Assembly (NCBI RefSeq): GCF_031085375.1
Contig: NZ_JAVCWF010000001.1
Coordinates: 1,736,001 to 1,800,000, forward strand
From: Lactiplantibacillus brownii
GTDB lineage: Bacteria > Bacillota > Bacilli > Lactobacillales > Lactobacillaceae
Direction: 5' to 3'
DNA length: 64,000 nt
Shown: positions 36,375 through 46,164 of the stretch, piece after piece
How the letters are laid out: the number at the start of each line of letters is the position of its first letter
How positions within the stretch are numbered: the first letter of the stretch is position 1
The notes under the pieces: model-generated
Told to the model about the DNA's origin: nothing
The model's database searches: none
Seen by the model: only the letters and a program-made list of their open reading frames with translations
Made by a program: the position numbers and the translations under genes

Positions 36375-36590
36375 AAAACTCCGCCCAACAAGGGACGAAG
36401 TTATCGTGGTACCACCCAATTTTAGAATTGTTTAGATTCTCTCATAAGCATGGGTAACGGTCATGAACCGGTCGACCTTACTCATTTCAGGTCGACATTC
36501 GGAGATGATCTGCAACTTCGTGAGGAACGATCGGGTTCACACTAGCCCCGACTCTCTGCGCGTATCACTAAGTTGTTTGCTGTTCTCCTC
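36375..36590 (-). promoter_or_regulatory. T-box riboswitch (isoleucine) of ileS
   Basis: Minus strand shows the conserved T-box GGGTGGTACCACG (36403-36416) with its antiterminator region, followed by a terminator stem CTTCGTCCC / GGGCGGAG and seven T (about 36372-36400). Upstream lies a structured Stem I with AGAGAG, and ATC triplets at 36504-36509 that could be the isoleucine specifier. Uncharged tRNA-Ile should favour read-through into ileS. Confidence 0.9.
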
Positions 36591-36633
36591 AAAATGTTAA
36601 TAAAATTAATCTGTACTGTTGATTCTAGTCGAC

Positions 36634-37335
36634 TTACTTCGCGGAGTCAACATCATCATCAGGGAAAATAACCACCGTTTGTTGTTGTGCTTGGTCACCA
36701 CCGTCAGCGACTGGGGTTTCACCAGAAGCTGGTTCAGTGATTTCAGCAACTGCTTCCGAGTTTACGCTCGCATTGGCGCCGTTGTCAAGGTTATCATCTT
36801 TCAAGACATGTTGAATCTCTGAGTAACTCGAGGTATCGGTTTCGCTGAGTAGTTGATCCCAATCTTTGCTCTTAACAACTTCCAATTGTGATTCAAGCAT
36901 CACTTGGAGTCGTTGGCGGAAGACCCGCGTTTGTTTCTTCAAATCATCCGTTTCAACGGATAACCGTTTAGCCTTTTGTGAGGCTTCATCGATCATCTGG
37001 TTCGACTTATCCGTGGCTTCACTGACAATGTCAGAAGCTTGCTTTTGAGCTTCACGGGTAATGATGTCTGCTTCCTTCTTCGAATTAGTCTTAACTTTGT
37101 CGGCAGCTTCTTGGGCAACCAAGATCGACTGATTCAAGGAATCCTTCAGTTCGTTGAAGTATTTGAGCTTACCTTCACTAGCGTCTAAACGTTCCTGGAG
37201 GTCCTTATTTTGCTTCAAGGTAATTTGATAATCCTTAATAATTTGTTCCAGAAAATCATTTACCTCGTCAATATTGTAACCACGGAGTTTCGTGGAAAAC
37301 TCTTTGTTATGAATGTCATCAGGACTTAACACCAT
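36634..37335 (-). CDS. divIVA: Cell division/polarity protein DivIVA
   Basis: Coiled-coil protein that binds curved membrane at septa and poles and recruits division proteins. N-terminal lipid-binding domain: MVLSPDDIHNKEFSTKLRGY NIDEVNDFLEQI (residues 1-32) with the conserved F/R membrane-contact loop; then long coiled coil (about 33-155); then an acidic, disordered tail (about 165-233). 233 residues. ATG 37335 follows GGAGG. It ends the division gene row, 19 bases after ylmH. Confidence 0.95.
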   Translation of the reverse strand: MVLSPDDIHNKEFSTKLRGYNIDEVNDFLEQIIKDYQITLKQNKDLQERLDASEGKLKYFNELKDSLNQSILVAQEAADKVKTNSKKEADIITREAQKQASDIVSEATDKSNQMIDEASQKAKRLSVETDDLKKQTRVFRQRLQVMLESQLEVVKSKDWDQLLSETDTSSYSEIQHVLKDDNLDNGANASVNSEAVAEITEPASGETPVADGGDQAQQQTVVIFPDDDVDSAK

Positions 37336-37354
37336 ACTAAATTTCCTCCAATAC

Positions 37355-38140
37355 CTATTTACTATGAATAATATTTAAAGTAATTCGCAACCGCGACTTT
37401 TTCGTCTCACCGCCAATTTCGGTCAACCGGACCCGGCCGTAATGATTTACACTCAACATATCCAACAACGCAATCTCGTAATCTGCTTTAGGCAAATCGG
37501 CCCAATTCAGACGAACATGCGCCCCCTCGATCAATTCCTTAGCATGGTGGCGTGACAGGTTAAATGCTGCCTTGATCACACTATCTGCACGTAAAGAACT
37601 GACCGTGGTCGTAATCGTTTCCCAATCATTTTGTGGATCAACCGCGTTGCTCAATGGCACAGGCGTTAAATGAACCTTGGTCTTACCAAAGCGGTCAACT
37701 TGATCACTGAAGTAAGTCGCCATTTCACTTTCGCAGTAGAACTGCCAAGCTTCACCGTCTGACACGATATCCCCGAAGACATCCCGTTCAACGCCGGAGT
37801 TGGCTAAGGTTCCTAAAATATGGCCGTGTTTCAACGTCGCAAATTTGATTGGATAAACAATATTGAATAATGTTATTTGAAAATCAGCTGGTTGGGGCTC
37901 GTAGTAATTCGGATAAAATAAGATCCGTTGTAACTCGGCCCCAGGATAACCCCCAAAAGCCCGCATATGGACTTCATCAAGTTGATTGACCAGTGTTCGC
38001 GCAATGTAGACTTGCCGCGGGTTTAAAAACGCGGTTAAAATTGGTCGGTACTGATCGGCCGCTTCTTGCAGCCAACCAGTGACCTGTTCAATAAATGGGG
38101 CTTCACTATCGCGAAAATGTTGTTTTAAATTTTCATTCAC
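37355..38140 (-). CDS. ylmH: S4-domain RNA-binding protein YlmH
   Basis: Conserved partner of division genes in Firmicutes; the S4 domain binds RNA, and homologues rescue stalled 50S-peptidyl-tRNA complexes. The S4 domain lies at about 185-245 (SRHHAKELIEGAHVRLNWAD, MLSVNHYGRVRL); the N-terminal half has FLNPRQVYIA and the middle GDIVSDGEAWQFYCE typical of YlmH. 261 residues. GTG 38140 follows GAGGAAA. Confidence 0.93.
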   Translation of the reverse strand: MNENLKQHFRDSEAPFIEQVTGWLQEAADQYRPILTAFLNPRQVYIARTLVNQLDEVHMRAFGGYPGAELQRILFYPNYYEPQPADFQITLFNIVYPIKFATLKHGHILGTLANSGVERDVFGDIVSDGEAWQFYCESEMATYFSDQVDRFGKTKVHLTPVPLSNAVDPQNDWETITTTVSSLRADSVIKAAFNLSRHHAKELIEGAHVRLNWADLPKADYEIALLDMLSVNHYGRVRLTEIGGETKKSRLRITLNIIHSK

Positions 38141-38164
38141 GATGTTTTCCTCGTTATTTTAAAA

Positions 38165-38431
38165 TTAAAAGCTAATTAATGATAATAAGTAAACTAATCC
38201 ACGCTCTGCAAACTGTAACACTAGCAGTGCCACAATCGGCGAGAAATCTAGACCAGCAATCGACGGAATAAACCGCCGGAACACACTTAGAAACGGGTCA
38301 CAAATCTGTCCCAAGAATCGACCGAGGCCAGTATTATAGGCGCCAGGGAACCAAGACATTAAGATAAAGACAATAATCGCTAAGGTGTACAGCTGGAACA
38401 AGCCATCAATAATTGTAAGTATCAGTGCCAT
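38165..38431 (-). CDS. ylmG: YggT-family membrane protein YlmG
   Basis: 88-residue protein with two hydrophobic segments (about 4-28 and 66-86) and the family signature WFPGAYNTGLGRFLGQICDP, FLSVFRRFIPSIAGLDFSPI. Role unclear; linked to division and membrane-protein organisation. AAGGAG is close to the ATG at 38431; a GTG one codon earlier is an alternative. Between sepF and ylmH with short gaps. Confidence 0.92.
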   Translation of the reverse strand: MALILTIIDGLFQLYTLAIIVFILMSWFPGAYNTGLGRFLGQICDPFLSVFRRFIPSIAGLDFSPIVALLVLQFAERGLVYLLSLISF

Positions 38432-38441
38432 CACTCCTTAC

Positions 38442-38876
38442 TTATAAACTGTTGGGGTTAAACTGCGCCGTGGTACTCCCGGAAACTTCATAATTTTCAG
38501 GAATACAGAGAAAAATTTCATCCCCGATGCGTTCAATCTCACCGTTAATGGCATACACCGTGCCCGTCAGGAAATCAACGATTCGCCGCGCCATCGCATC
38601 ATCAACATGGTCAAAATTAATAATGACCGCTTGATTTTTTAACAACTGCGCAGCAATTTCTTTCACATCCGAATAAATTCGCGGCTCAAACAAAGCAATC
38701 TTGCTATTAACCGATTTACCACCTTGCATCGGCACAACTTTAGGTGTCGAGGCTGTTGTGGTCGCATTATTCGCGGTTGCCGCCGTCCGGTTCGGTTGTG
38801 GCGCATTCGCAGCATCGTCGTACGCTTCATCATCGCCAACGCCAAAGAAGTTACTTAAACTAAAACGTCCGGCCAT
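38442..38876 (-). CDS. sepF: Cell division protein SepF
   Basis: Anchors and bundles FtsZ filaments at the membrane. N-terminal amphipathic MAGRFSLSNFFGV (membrane-binding), a Asn/Ala/Thr linker (about 20-55), and the SepF core (about 60-140: FEPRIYSDVKEIAAQLLKNQ, VIINFDHVDDAMARRIVDFL, GDEIFLCIPENYEV). 144 residues. Directly follows ftsZ; the ylmE gene often found here in other Firmicutes is absent. Confidence 0.95.
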   Translation of the reverse strand: MAGRFSLSNFFGVGDDEAYDDAANAPQPNRTAATANNATTTASTPKVVPMQGGKSVNSKIALFEPRIYSDVKEIAAQLLKNQAVIINFDHVDDAMARRIVDFLTGTVYAINGEIERIGDEIFLCIPENYEVSGSTTAQFNPNSL

Positions 38877-38901
38877 TAGTCATCGCTTCCCTTCAACGAA
38901 C

Positions 38902-40188
38902 TTATTTACGGCGCCGTTTGAAGAATGGCGGCGTATCTAATGAATCACCATTATTGCTATCTTGATCTTCTTCAGGCTGAGTATTGTCGTTAAAAACGTC
39001 AAAGTCAGTCTTTTCAACATTCTGATGAGCGGTATTCGTTGATCGTGAGTTACCTGGTTCACGCCGAATATCCCAATTGCCAAATGGATCATTGTTTTGT
39101 GATTGTGGCGTTGTGCCATTTGATGCCTTTTCTGCTCTAGGTTGGCTATCAGCCGGCGTGTTGAACAAGCCACCAGATTGTTGCGTCTTTTCGGTACGCG
39201 TTGTTGCCGTGCCATTGCTGATTTCTTTTTGTTTTTGATCGATACCAGTTGCGATCACGGTCACACGAACTTCATCGCCTAAGCTTTCATCGATCGATGT
39301 CCCAAAGATAATGTTGACATCTGTCGTCGCGGCTTGTGAAACAATATCTGAAGCAGCTTGGGCTTCATACAAGGACATGTCTGGACCACCAGTAATGTTT
39401 AGTAAGACTTGTTCCGCCCCATCAATGGAAACTTCCAATAATGGTGATGAAATAGCTTGCTTCGTGGCATCAACTGTCCGGTTTTCGCCGCTAGCGGAAC
39501 CGATTCCCATCAAGGCAGAACCTTGATTTTGCATGACCGTCTTCACATCCGCAAAGTCCAAGTTAACATAACCAGGTGACGTAATCAGATCTGAAATTCC
39601 TTGAACCCCTTGACGTAACACGTTATCGGCTTCTTGGAAGGCTTCCATCATTGGCGTCTTCTTGTCAACGATTTCTAATAAGCGGTTATTGGCAATGATA
39701 ATTAACGTATCCACGTTATCTTTCATCTGAGCAATACCTTCAGCCGCATTACGTGCGCGTCTAGGGCCTTCAAAGGTAAATGGACGTGTCACCACGCCAA
39801 CCGTTAAAGCACCCGAATCCTTAGCAATTTTAGCAACAACTGGGGCAGCACCGTTACCGGTCCCACCACCCATACCAGCTGTGACAAAGACCATGTCAGC
39901 GCCAGTCAAGGCTTCAGTAATCGCTTCTTCGCTTTCTTGAGCCGCTTTTGACCCAACATCAGGGTTTGACCCTGCACCAAGACCACGAGTCAATTTAGGT
40001 CCTAATTGAATTTTAGTTTCTGCATTTGAACTTTGTAGCGCTTGAACATCCGTATTGGCAACGATGAATTCGACGCCTTGGACATCTTCAGCGATCATCC
40101 GGTTAACGGCATTACCACCACCGCCACCAACACCGATGACTTTAATATTAGCCCCTGAATTTTGGGTTGAATCTAAAGAAAATTCCAT
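38902..40188 (-). CDS. ftsZ: Cell division GTPase FtsZ
   Basis: Tubulin-like GTPase forming the Z ring. [18 protein letters not shown] at the N-terminus, tubulin signature [10 protein letters not shown] (about 107-116), and T7 loop [11 protein letters not shown]; GTPase domain to about 315, then a disordered Gln/Asn/Thr linker and the conserved C-terminal peptide [11 protein letters not shown] for FtsA/SepF binding. 428 residues. ATG follows CGGAGG. Confidence 0.98.
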   Translation of the reverse strand: MEFSLDSTQNSGANIKVIGVGGGGGNAVNRMIAEDVQGVEFIVANTDVQALQSSNAETKIQLGPKLTRGLGAGSNPDVGSKAAQESEEAITEALTGADMVFVTAGMGGGTGNGAAPVVAKIAKDSGALTVGVVTRPFTFEGPRRARNAAEGIAQMKDNVDTLIIIANNRLLEIVDKKTPMMEAFQEADNVLRQGVQGISDLITSPGYVNLDFADVKTVMQNQGSALMGIGSASGENRTVDATKQAISSPLLEVSIDGAEQVLLNITGGPDMSLYEAQAASDIVSQAATTDVNIIFGTSIDESLGDEVRVTVIATGIDQKQKEISNGTATTRTEKTQQSGGLFNTPADSQPRAEKASNGTTPQSQNNDPFGNWDIRREPGNSRSTNTAHQNVEKTDFDVFNDNTQPEEDQDSNNGDSLDTPPFFKRRRK

Positions 40189-40216
40189 AATTTTTCCTCC
40201 GTCATTCCTATCCTAT

Positions 40217-41569
40217 TTAATCGAAAAAGTGATTGAAAAACCCTTTTAACCGGTCAACACCACTTTCACGATTGGGATCCTGCTGAGTTGCAGGTTTTGG
40301 TTTACTAGTTTTTTTAACTGTGGGTTGTGCTTGTGCCGTCCGATCAGCGGTTGGCTGATTAGCCGGACCCCCTTCAGCAAAGTCAACAGCGACACTGGCA
40401 CGGGTATCACCGGTTAAAGCGCTCTTAACCAACAATGCCACTTCACTCAAGGCCGCTTGATATTTGATGACGGCTAAAGCCTCATCAAATGACGGATGCC
40501 TCAAACCCATTTGACTAGGCGTGAAGACACGAACATTCGTCCCAAATAATTCACTGGCTAAGTCCGTGATGCCGGGTAATGCCGCGACACCACCGGTCAA
40601 AACAATACCACCTGGTAACTCTAACGCGTGAATCTCATCTAGGTGTTGCTTAACCTTATCAAAGATTTGATCCAAACGTGCTTCAATAATCTCTGCCAGA
40701 TATTGGCTACTGATTTGTGTCGGGGTACTTTGACCCACCACGTCTACCGGAAAGACTTCATCATCTGAAGCCTGTTGGGCATCCGCATAACCATAATCTC
40801 GTTTTAACTTCTCAGCATTTTCAATCGAGGTGTTCAAGACCACGGAAATGTCTTTCGTGATATAATGACCACCTTCTTGGTCAACATAAGTATACTTCAA
40901 TTGATGATCATGAATGACGCCAGCCGTCGTTTGGCCGCCGCCCATGTCAACAATGATTGAACCAAAATCTTGTTCACCGTCGTTTAACACTAAAGAACTC
41001 AGTGCTAACGGGGCAATCACGATTTGTTCAATTTGTAACCCCGCCTTTTCAATGGCTTTACGGGTATTATGAATAATGGTCTTGGGACCCGTGAACAAGG
41101 TGCCATGCATTTCAAGCCGGACACCCACCATGCCACGTGGATCCTTAATCCCATCAAAACCGTCGACCACAAATTCGTCGGGAATGACATCGAGAACTTC
41201 ACGCTCTGGCGGCATACTCTGTACTAACGCAGCTGCCGCCACTTTTTGAACGTCCTCATTATTGATTTCTTTTGATTCATCAGCGACCGCGATCATCCCA
41301 CGGCAACGCTCAATTTTTACCAAGTTTGCAGGCACACCTGCAATAACTTTTTTTATTTCGATACTTGCTTTTTCTTCCGCTTGGCGTACCGCTGATTGAA
41401 TCGCGGTGGCCGCCTTGTCAATATCGACAATCACGCCACGACTCAGACCATTAGAACGTTCGCTTCCCACACCAATAACGTTCATTTGTCCCTTTACACG
41501 TTCAGCAACAATGACTTTTATTGAGGTGGTCCCTATATCAAGTCCGACATAAATTCCTGAATTATCCAT
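40217..41569 (-). CDS. ftsA: Cell division protein FtsA
   Basis: Actin-like ATPase tethering FtsZ to the membrane. YVGLDIGTTSIKVIVAE (phosphate 1), the 1C domain, IIVDMGGGQTTAGV (phosphate 2), GGIVLTGGVAALPG (adenosine motif), a Pro/Thr/Ala-rich linker, and a C-terminal amphipathic helix GVDRLKGFFNHFFD. 450 residues. ATG 41569 follows AGGAGG. 28 bases upstream of ftsZ; a separate promoter precedes it. Confidence 0.97.
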   Translation of the reverse strand: MDNSGIYVGLDIGTTSIKVIVAERVKGQMNVIGVGSERSNGLSRGVIVDIDKAATAIQSAVRQAEEKASIEIKKVIAGVPANLVKIERCRGMIAVADESKEINNEDVQKVAAAALVQSMPPEREVLDVIPDEFVVDGFDGIKDPRGMVGVRLEMHGTLFTGPKTIIHNTRKAIEKAGLQIEQIVIAPLALSSLVLNDGEQDFGSIIVDMGGGQTTAGVIHDHQLKYTYVDQEGGHYITKDISVVLNTSIENAEKLKRDYGYADAQQASDDEVFPVDVVGQSTPTQISSQYLAEIIEARLDQIFDKVKQHLDEIHALELPGGIVLTGGVAALPGITDLASELFGTNVRVFTPSQMGLRHPSFDEALAVIKYQAALSEVALLVKSALTGDTRASVAVDFAEGGPANQPTADRTAQAQPTVKKTSKPKPATQQDPNRESGVDRLKGFFNHFFD

Positions 41570-41635
41570 AATAGAGGAACCTCCTAGTAATTACATAAAT
41601 ATCCAAAGATTTGTTAACATATCCAATTATCCCCT

Positions 41636-41664
41636 AGTTTACCATATCCTAAGCGCTTTTAAAA
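41636..41664 (-). promoter_or_regulatory. Candidate internal promoter for ftsA-ftsZ
   Basis: Extended -10 TGG-TAAACT (TAAACT at 41636-41641) with a weak A/T-rich -35 17 bases upstream, in the 116-base gap between divIB and ftsA. It would give ftsAZ expression independent of the long dcw transcript. Confidence 0.4.
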
Positions 41665-41685
41665 AGCCTCTCGCTTGCTTTTCAA

Positions 41686-42561
41686 TCATTTTGATGACTT
41701 TTTAAACGAATATGAATAAGCCCCAACTTCCAAGTTAATGACACCGTTGGTTTTCATCTTCGCAGCAATGCCAGAATAGTATCGCATTTTACTGGTAAAC
41801 GTTGAAATCGTCGCATAAACTTCGTTCCCATCATTCATGTATAAATGGACCCGTTCTGGATTCGCACGATTCGGGGAAAACTTAATTTCTGAAATATTAT
41901 GTTTAACGACCGCGGGTAATTTGGCATATTGGGCGATCATTTTCTGCAAACGGGGACCACTTTTGAAACTCGCATAAATCGGATAGCCACCACCAGGTTG
42001 TGATTGCGGCTTTGACATGATCAACCCGTTCTCTAGGACTCGTCGGTATTGACCGCCCGTCACTAGATAGCCAGCTAATCGAATCTCATTAACTTTGAGG
42101 GTCACGTGATTCCAATTGCTTAAAGTTGTCTTAACTTGACCAATCTGTGGGTTAGCTTTATTGGCAACTCGACTCGTCGTCTGGTCTTGACCAATTACGG
42201 CCCAGACTGACTTACCAGTCTTGATCTGAGTAGCAGACTGAACCTGAGCCACTGTCAGCTTATCTGTACCAGTCACCTTGACTTGAGCAATATGGCTCAG
42301 TGGTGAGATAAAGTAACTCGCGCCGGCAATTCCTAACAAAAACAGGGCAATCAATAATCCAGCCCGTCTGGTCACGAGCCGCCGTCGCTGTGTTTTTAGT
42401 TTCGGTAACTTATCACCAATTCGAATCCGTTTGCCCGACCAGCTAAAATGTCGCTTCCGTTCGGCCTGTTGATTTTCATTAGCTTGGCGTTGAAATCTTT
42501 CCCAGGGGGTTAGCTGGTCAAGCTGGGCTTTCCTTTTCGGTCGCCGTTTAAATAAGGCCAT
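41686..42561 (-). CDS. divIB: Cell division protein DivIB/FtsQ
   Basis: Bitopic divisome protein. Long basic cytoplasmic part (1-85), one membrane helix (about 88-105, [18 protein letters not shown]), then POTRA domain starting [20 protein letters not shown] and the beta domain ending [10 protein letters not shown]. 291 residues. ATG 42561 is preceded by AAAGGG; the GTG three codons earlier overlaps the RBS. Confidence 0.93.
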   Translation of the reverse strand: MALFKRRPKRKAQLDQLTPWERFQRQANENQQAERKRHFSWSGKRIRIGDKLPKLKTQRRRLVTRRAGLLIALFLLGIAGASYFISPLSHIAQVKVTGTDKLTVAQVQSATQIKTGKSVWAVIGQDQTTSRVANKANPQIGQVKTTLSNWNHVTLKVNEIRLAGYLVTGGQYRRVLENGLIMSKPQSQPGGGYPIYASFKSGPRLQKMIAQYAKLPAVVKHNISEIKFSPNRANPERVHLYMNDGNEVYATISTFTSKMRYYSGIAAKMKTNGVINLEVGAYSYSFKKSSK

Positions 42562-42590
42562 CTTAACCACCCTTTCAATTGAACTTTAAC

Positions 42591-43688
42591 TTAATGGGCT
42601 TGTATTGCCGTTTTTAAGACCTGCAATAATTGGTCCGCTGCATCGGGCATGCCTAGACGCTTCGCATTAGCTGCCATCTTGTCACGTCCGGTTTGGTCTA
42701 ACATCAGGCCATCAACCGCTTTAACGAGGCTCGCACCGGTCAAATCGGCTTCTTTGATCAATTCAGCGGCCCCTTCATCTACCAAACTCTGGGCGTTTTT
42801 AGTTTGGTGATCATTGGTGACATACGGGCTCGGCACTAAAATTGAGGGAATGCCCAACGCCGTAATTTCAGCAATACTAGTGGCACCTGCGCGACCAAGA
42901 ATAGCCGCAATTTCCGGTAAAATCGCCGGCATATTATTGATGTACGGTTTGATTTTAACATTCGGTGCTAACACTGTCTTTCCGAGACCATTCATAATTT
43001 TATCGTAGTGAACTTGACCAGTTACGAATAGGGTTTGATAGTCGCGCCGGTTTAATTCGGGAATGGCCGCTACGGTCGCCGCGTTGATGCGGGCGGCCCC
43101 ACGACTACCACCGAAAATCAAGACGGTTGGCTGATCATCTTGTAAGCCCAAAGCCTTCAATGCCGCAGTTTTCTTAATGTTGACCACTTGTTGGGCGCGT
43201 GGATTACCAGTCATAACGACCTTCTTAGCGGGGAATTGTGACCGGGCACTTTCAAATGAGATCCCAATCTTGTCCACAAAATGGCTCAAGAATTTGTTGG
43301 TCACCCCAACCACAGAATTTTGTTCATGAATCACCGTTGGAATATGCATCTGACTCGCCGCAAAGACCACTGCGCCACTGACATAACCCCCGGTACCGAC
43401 GACGACATCAGGTTTGAAAGCCTTGATATATTTACGCGCAGTCCCAACACTCTTCAAAAAGAGCCAGACCGTTTTGAAATTCTGCAAAGAGAGTGAACGC
43501 TTGAAACCTTGAATCTTAATCGTTTTAAAATCGATCCCACGTTCAGGGACAATTCGACTTTCGAGACCACGATGGGTCCCGACATACAGGACTTCTGCTT
43601 GCGGGTCTTGCGCTTTCAACGCTTCAATTAAAGCGAGGGCTGGATAAATATGACCACCAGTCCCACCGCCAGAAATCATTAGTCGCAT
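42591..43688 (-). CDS. murG: Lipid II synthase MurG (GlcNAc transferase)
   Basis: GT28 enzyme adding GlcNAc to lipid I on the cytoplasmic face. [20 protein letters not shown] (acceptor Gly-loop), [26 protein letters not shown], the donor-site [14 protein letters not shown] and [20 protein letters not shown] (UDP-GlcNAc). 365 residues. Its start overlaps the murD stop (TAATG). Confidence 0.97.
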   Translation of the reverse strand: MRLMISGGGTGGHIYPALALIEALKAQDPQAEVLYVGTHRGLESRIVPERGIDFKTIKIQGFKRSLSLQNFKTVWLFLKSVGTARKYIKAFKPDVVVGTGGYVSGAVVFAASQMHIPTVIHEQNSVVGVTNKFLSHFVDKIGISFESARSQFPAKKVVMTGNPRAQQVVNIKKTAALKALGLQDDQPTVLIFGGSRGAARINAATVAAIPELNRRDYQTLFVTGQVHYDKIMNGLGKTVLAPNVKIKPYINNMPAILPEIAAILGRAGATSIAEITALGIPSILVPSPYVTNDHQTKNAQSLVDEGAAELIKEADLTGASLVKAVDGLMLDQTGRDKMAANAKRLGMPDAADQLLQVLKTAIQAH

Positions 43689-45067
43689 TATTTTTCCTCC
43701 GCCTTTCCAGTAACTTTTTCAATGGCTTTGATATAACGATCCCCACGAATTTCGAAGTTTGGATATTGATCCCAACTGGCACAAGCTGGTGATAACATGA
43801 TGACATCCCCAGGGGCACTCAATTTCCAAGCTTCAGGAACCGCTGTTTCACAGTTTTCACTAAACTTGATTGTTGAAATACCAGCAAGCTTACCGGCATC
43901 CGCCATCTTCTGGGCCGTTTCGCCAAAGACGATCAACGCCTTAACGTGGTCTTTCAAAGCTGGCGCTAACTTTTCAAAAGTATTGCCACGGTCCAAACCA
44001 CCAGCCAAAAGGACGACTGGTTGGCTAAAGCCTTTCAAAGCCATTTCTGTTGCGACGATATTTGTGGCCTTAGAATCATTATAGAAAAGTCGGCCTTCGT
44101 AAGTTTCCACATATTGTGTCCGATGCCGAACACCAGAGAACGTCTTCAAGACTTGCACGATCCCAGCAGTTGGGACTTGTTCAATCTTAGCAACCGCAAT
44201 GGCAGCCAATGCATTTTCAACGTTATGATCGCCAGGAATCTTAATATCTGCCGCAGCCATGATCAATTCATCTTTAAAGTAGAGTTGCCCCGCTTTTTCA
44301 TAAGCGCCAGCTTCAGAATTGTTCTGCCGTGAAAATGGCACCACGTGAGCGTGCGACTGTTCAGCTAATCCACGCCATTCTTCACTATCCCAATTGACTA
44401 CAAAATAGTCATCAGGAGTTTGATTCATCGTAATCCGCATCTTGGCTTTAACATAGTTTGCGCGTGACCCATGATAATCTAAATGGGCGGAATAGATATT
44501 CGTCAAAACGGCAATATGTGGATGTAAAGTTTGAATCCCACAAAGCATGAAGCTCGATAATTCAGTCACCATCGTATCTTCTGGCAGGGCTTTTTGCGCG
44601 ACAGCGGAAGCTGGTACACCAATGTTACCGGCCACATAAGCTTTACCCGCATTTTGACGATGATTGAGCATTAATGAGATTAAGGTCGTCGTGGTCGTCT
44701 TCCCATTAGTCCCAGTGACTCCAATGAGTTCACCTTCAAGAATCTGTGAAGCCAATTCAACTTCCGTAATGACTGGAATATGCTTTTTCAAAGCGCCAGC
44801 CACAATCGGATTAGTATAAGGAATCCCAGGGTTCTTAACGACAACTTTAAAATCTTCATCTAATAATGACAAAGGATGTCCACCAGTGATGACTTTGATG
44901 CCATCGCTAAGCAATTCTTGTGCATCCGGATTATTATCGAAATCTTTTTTATCATTGACAGTCACAAAGGCGCCAAGTTTATGCAATAAACGAGCCGCAT
45001 TCATCCCACTTTTTGCTAATCCTAATACCAATACCTTTTGATTACGATACTGTTCAACCGACTTCAT
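43688..45067 (-). CDS. murD: UDP-MurNAc-L-alanine:D-glutamate ligase
   Basis: Mur ligase adding D-Glu. N-terminal [18 protein letters not shown] loop [15 protein letters not shown] (about 118-132), [27 protein letters not shown], and the C-terminal YNDSKATN and [18 protein letters not shown]. 459 residues. Between mraY and murG in the conserved order. Confidence 0.97.
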   Translation of the reverse strand: MKSVEQYRNQKVLVLGLAKSGMNAARLLHKLGAFVTVNDKKDFDNNPDAQELLSDGIKVITGGHPLSLLDEDFKVVVKNPGIPYTNPIVAGALKKHIPVITEVELASQILEGELIGVTGTNGKTTTTTLISLMLNHRQNAGKAYVAGNIGVPASAVAQKALPEDTMVTELSSFMLCGIQTLHPHIAVLTNIYSAHLDYHGSRANYVKAKMRITMNQTPDDYFVVNWDSEEWRGLAEQSHAHVVPFSRQNNSEAGAYEKAGQLYFKDELIMAAADIKIPGDHNVENALAAIAVAKIEQVPTAGIVQVLKTFSGVRHRTQYVETYEGRLFYNDSKATNIVATEMALKGFSQPVVLLAGGLDRGNTFEKLAPALKDHVKALIVFGETAQKMADAGKLAGISTIKFSENCETAVPEAWKLSAPGDVIMLSPACASWDQYPNFEIRGDRYIKAIEKVTGKAEEK

Positions 45068-45170
45068 TATTCAAGACTCCCTAAATTTGTTTAATTAAGA
45101 ACTAATGGTTCAAAACAGCCTTGCGATAACCGCAAAACATGACTAAATTTCTATCTGACACTAAATAACG

Positions 45171-46136
45171 CTATATAATTGTGGCAACGCTGATGACCGC
45201 TGCCACCAATCCGATTGACCAGAACACAATGTCAATCTTCCATTCACTCCAACCCTTCATTTCAAAATGGTGATGGATCGGACTCATCAAGAAAATCCGT
45301 TTGCCGGTCAATTTGAATGAAGCGACTTGCAACATCACAGAGGCCGTTTCAATGACGAAAATAATCCCAATGATCAACAAGGATAATTCATGATGGACCA
45401 GAATCGAGACGGCTGCCAAGGCGCCACCTAGAGCCAATGACCCCATATCACCCATAAAGATTTTAGCGGGTTTATGGTTAAAGACAAAGAATCCAAGCAA
45501 GGAACCAACAACTGCCACACAGAACAGCGCCACATCTAATTGATGTTGATGCAAGGCAATGATCGCGTAAGCGCCAAAGGCAATCGTGGCTTGACCGGCA
45601 ACTAGGCCGTCCAGACCATCCGTTAAGTTAACCGCATTGGAAAAGCCCACTAACCAGATGATGACAAACAACATGTACCACAGCCCCATGGACCAATCGC
45701 CCATCCCAGGCAAATGGAGTCCCATCGGCAAATGTTCATGTTGATAGACCAGCGTGAATACCACCGCACCCACGATTTGACCCAGCAACTTTTGCCAAGC
45801 TTTCAAGCCTTCATTTTGCTTCCGCCAAAGCTTGATGCTGTCGTCCCAAAAGCCTAAAGCACCGTACAACACTAGAATAAACATCAGGATCCATGTCGTT
45901 GGCCGTAACTGGCCTTGCCAAAAACCGACCCAGATCGTCGTCACCAGGATGGCGATGATAAATAATAACCCACCCATGGTTGGCGTCCCAGACTTCTTTT
46001 CGTGCCACTTGGGACCTTCCTCACGAATCATTTGGCCTTCTTTACGTACCCGGAAATACCGAATTAATGACGGCATCAAGGCAAATACAATGATAAACCC
46101 GCTAAATAGCGTTGCTACCCATTCAATTAAACTCAC
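45171..46136 (-). CDS. mraY: Phospho-N-acetylmuramoyl-pentapeptide transferase
   Basis: Integral membrane enzyme making lipid I. Ten hydrophobic segments; the catalytic phrases are [41 protein letters not shown] and the C-terminal [18 protein letters not shown]. 321 residues. GTG 46136 follows GGAGAA. Confidence 0.97.
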   Translation of the reverse strand: MSLIEWVATLFSGFIIVFALMPSLIRYFRVRKEGQMIREEGPKWHEKKSGTPTMGGLLFIIAILVTTIWVGFWQGQLRPTTWILMFILVLYGALGFWDDSIKLWRKQNEGLKAWQKLLGQIVGAVVFTLVYQHEHLPMGLHLPGMGDWSMGLWYMLFVIIWLVGFSNAVNLTDGLDGLVAGQATIAFGAYAIIALHQHQLDVALFCVAVVGSLLGFFVFNHKPAKIFMGDMGSLALGGALAAVSILVHHELSLLIIGIIFVIETASVMLQVASFKLTGKRIFLMSPIHHHFEMKGWSEWKIDIVFWSIGLVAAVISVATII

Positions 46137-46164
46137 AACAATTCTCCATTCTAAAACTAATCAT

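Noticed and set aside
41570..41685. Possible terminator between divIB and ftsA
   Set aside because: A GAGAGGC-TTTTT stretch is present but no convincing stem precedes it; only a promoter is supported there.
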